DNA of 13,977 nucleotides from positions 1 to 13,977 of the forward strand of contig JAHFFM010000035.1 in NCBI GenBank assembly GCA_023247935.1, written 5' to 3'. The position numbers and the translations under genes are program-made. This DNA is from Candidatus Omnitrophota bacterium (GTDB lineage Bacteria > Omnitrophota > Gorgyraeia > 2-02-FULL-51-18). The notes beneath the pieces were generated by a model. That model was not told the DNA's origin and ran no database searches. It was given only the letters and a program-made list of their open reading frames with translations. The stretch's first letter is position 1. Each line of letters begins with the position of its first letter. This document shows positions 13,770 to 13,977 of the stretch, in pieces.

Positions 13770-13798
13770 ATTTTATCTAAGTTGCTGGAATTACACAA
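13770..13798 (-). promoter_or_regulatory. putative promoter of the TIGR04255-DUF433-DUF5615 operon
   Basis: On the reverse strand TTGTGT (13798-13793), 17 bp, TAAAAT (13775-13770). The -10 is a 5/6 match and ends exactly 6 nt before ATG 13763; the -35 is only 3/6. The placement predicts a leaderless mRNA. Confidence 0.4.
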
Positions 13799-13805
13799 GG
13801 TTAAA

Positions 13806-13830
13806 CTCTAAAGTTGGTTTAGAGATTTTT
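13806..13830 (+). terminator. weak hairpin with T-run upstream of the TIGR04255 operon
   Basis: CTCTAAA, loop GTTGG, TTTAGAG, then ATTTTTT. The shape is of an intrinsic terminator on the plus strand, but no plus-strand gene ends here and the stem is AT-rich. It may instead be an operator-like dyad upstream of the minus-strand promoter. Confidence 0.25.
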
Positions 13831-13882
13831 TGTTTAATTGATAGATGGATACAGTCGAGTAGCATTTCGTTAAAAATCGAGC

Positions 13883-13903
13883 TTTGACAATTACTGACCC
13901 CCC
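13883..13903. repeat. C-run motif TTGACAATTACTGACCCC, possible second mobile-element end
   Basis: An 18-nt motif ending in a C6 run, between the upstream gene end and the TIGR04255 promoter. It resembles in layout the right arm of the 12009-12033 repeat (AT-rich arm, TGA or TGATG, then a C-run), though the arms differ in sequence. Classification is inference. Confidence 0.25.
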
Positions 13904-13918
13904 GTAGGAGAAGGGAGC

Positions 13919-13977
13919 TTATCTTTTAACGTACTTTTCTATCAACTGAGATTTAAGCTGCTCAATAGTACTTTCGG
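13919..13977 (-). CDS. C-terminal end of a gene cut by the window edge
   Basis: The reverse strand encodes ESTIEQLKSQLIEKYVKR and then TAA at 13919-13921: 18 residues of an amphipathic charged helix, plausibly the tail of a larger minus-strand protein. Too little is visible to name it. It precedes the TIGR04255 operon by about 155 nt, which includes a separate promoter candidate, so it is probably not in the same transcription unit. Confidence 0.4.
   Translation of the reverse strand, partial: ESTIEQLKSQLIEKYVKR

Noticed and set aside
13702..13887. 61-residue plus-strand ORF
   Set aside because: It has no ribosome site, overlaps the TIGR04255 start and its promoter, and has no protein-like pattern.

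Overview
The window comes from a Gram-negative-type bacterium of moderate GC. The clues are Sec signal peptides, a secreted YSC84-type protein, an MEP-pathway ispG, and a RedB-like protein beside a membrane histidine kinase. That last pair, together with the ispG variant, recalls environmental lineages of the Planctomycetes-Verrucomicrobia-Chlamydiae/Omnitrophota kind. The taxonomic guess is weak and rests on remembered family resemblance. Non-ATG starts (GTG, TTG, perhaps CTG) are frequent.

Layout. Positions 1-858 (minus): a small Cys-rich membrane protein followed by the 5' two-fifths or so of ispG, cut by the window edge. Positions 1012-3603 (plus): a CHASE-PAS hybrid histidine kinase behind a consensus sigma70-type promoter. 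Positions 3580-4850 (minus): a coupled DUF1275 membrane protein and tag (3-methyladenine glycosylase I), whose 3' end overlaps the kinase. Positions 4944-7786 (plus): a secreted YSC84-domain protein and tex. Positions 7801-8776 (minus): slyD and a secreted small protein. Positions 9072-11203 (plus): a RedB-like thioredoxin-fold protein translationally coupled to a His-rich six-segment membrane histidine kinase.

Positions 11254-13977 are different in character. All genes are on the minus strand, the DNA is visibly richer in A+T, and the content is accessory: a DUF5674 protein coupled to an unknown 108-residue protein, a short truncated ORF that runs into an 18-bp inverted repeat with a C10 tract, and a tight three-gene unit. 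That unit is a TIGR04255-family protein, a DUF433 antitoxin with an unusual N-terminal extension, and a DUF5615 PIN-like toxin. It looks like a toxin-antitoxin or defence module with an added third component and is the best candidate here for a little-described system.

Operon logic is clear from overlaps. Start and stop codons overlap by 4 nt (ATGA) or 1 nt (TGATG) at DUF1275/tag, RedB/kinase, DUF5674/108 aa and TIGR04255/DUF433. Two first genes of operons (DUF1275 and TIGR04255) lack a Shine-Dalgarno and have a -10-like hexamer exactly 6 nt before ATG, which suggests leaderless mRNAs. No rRNA, tRNA, CRISPR array or complete insertion sequence was seen.
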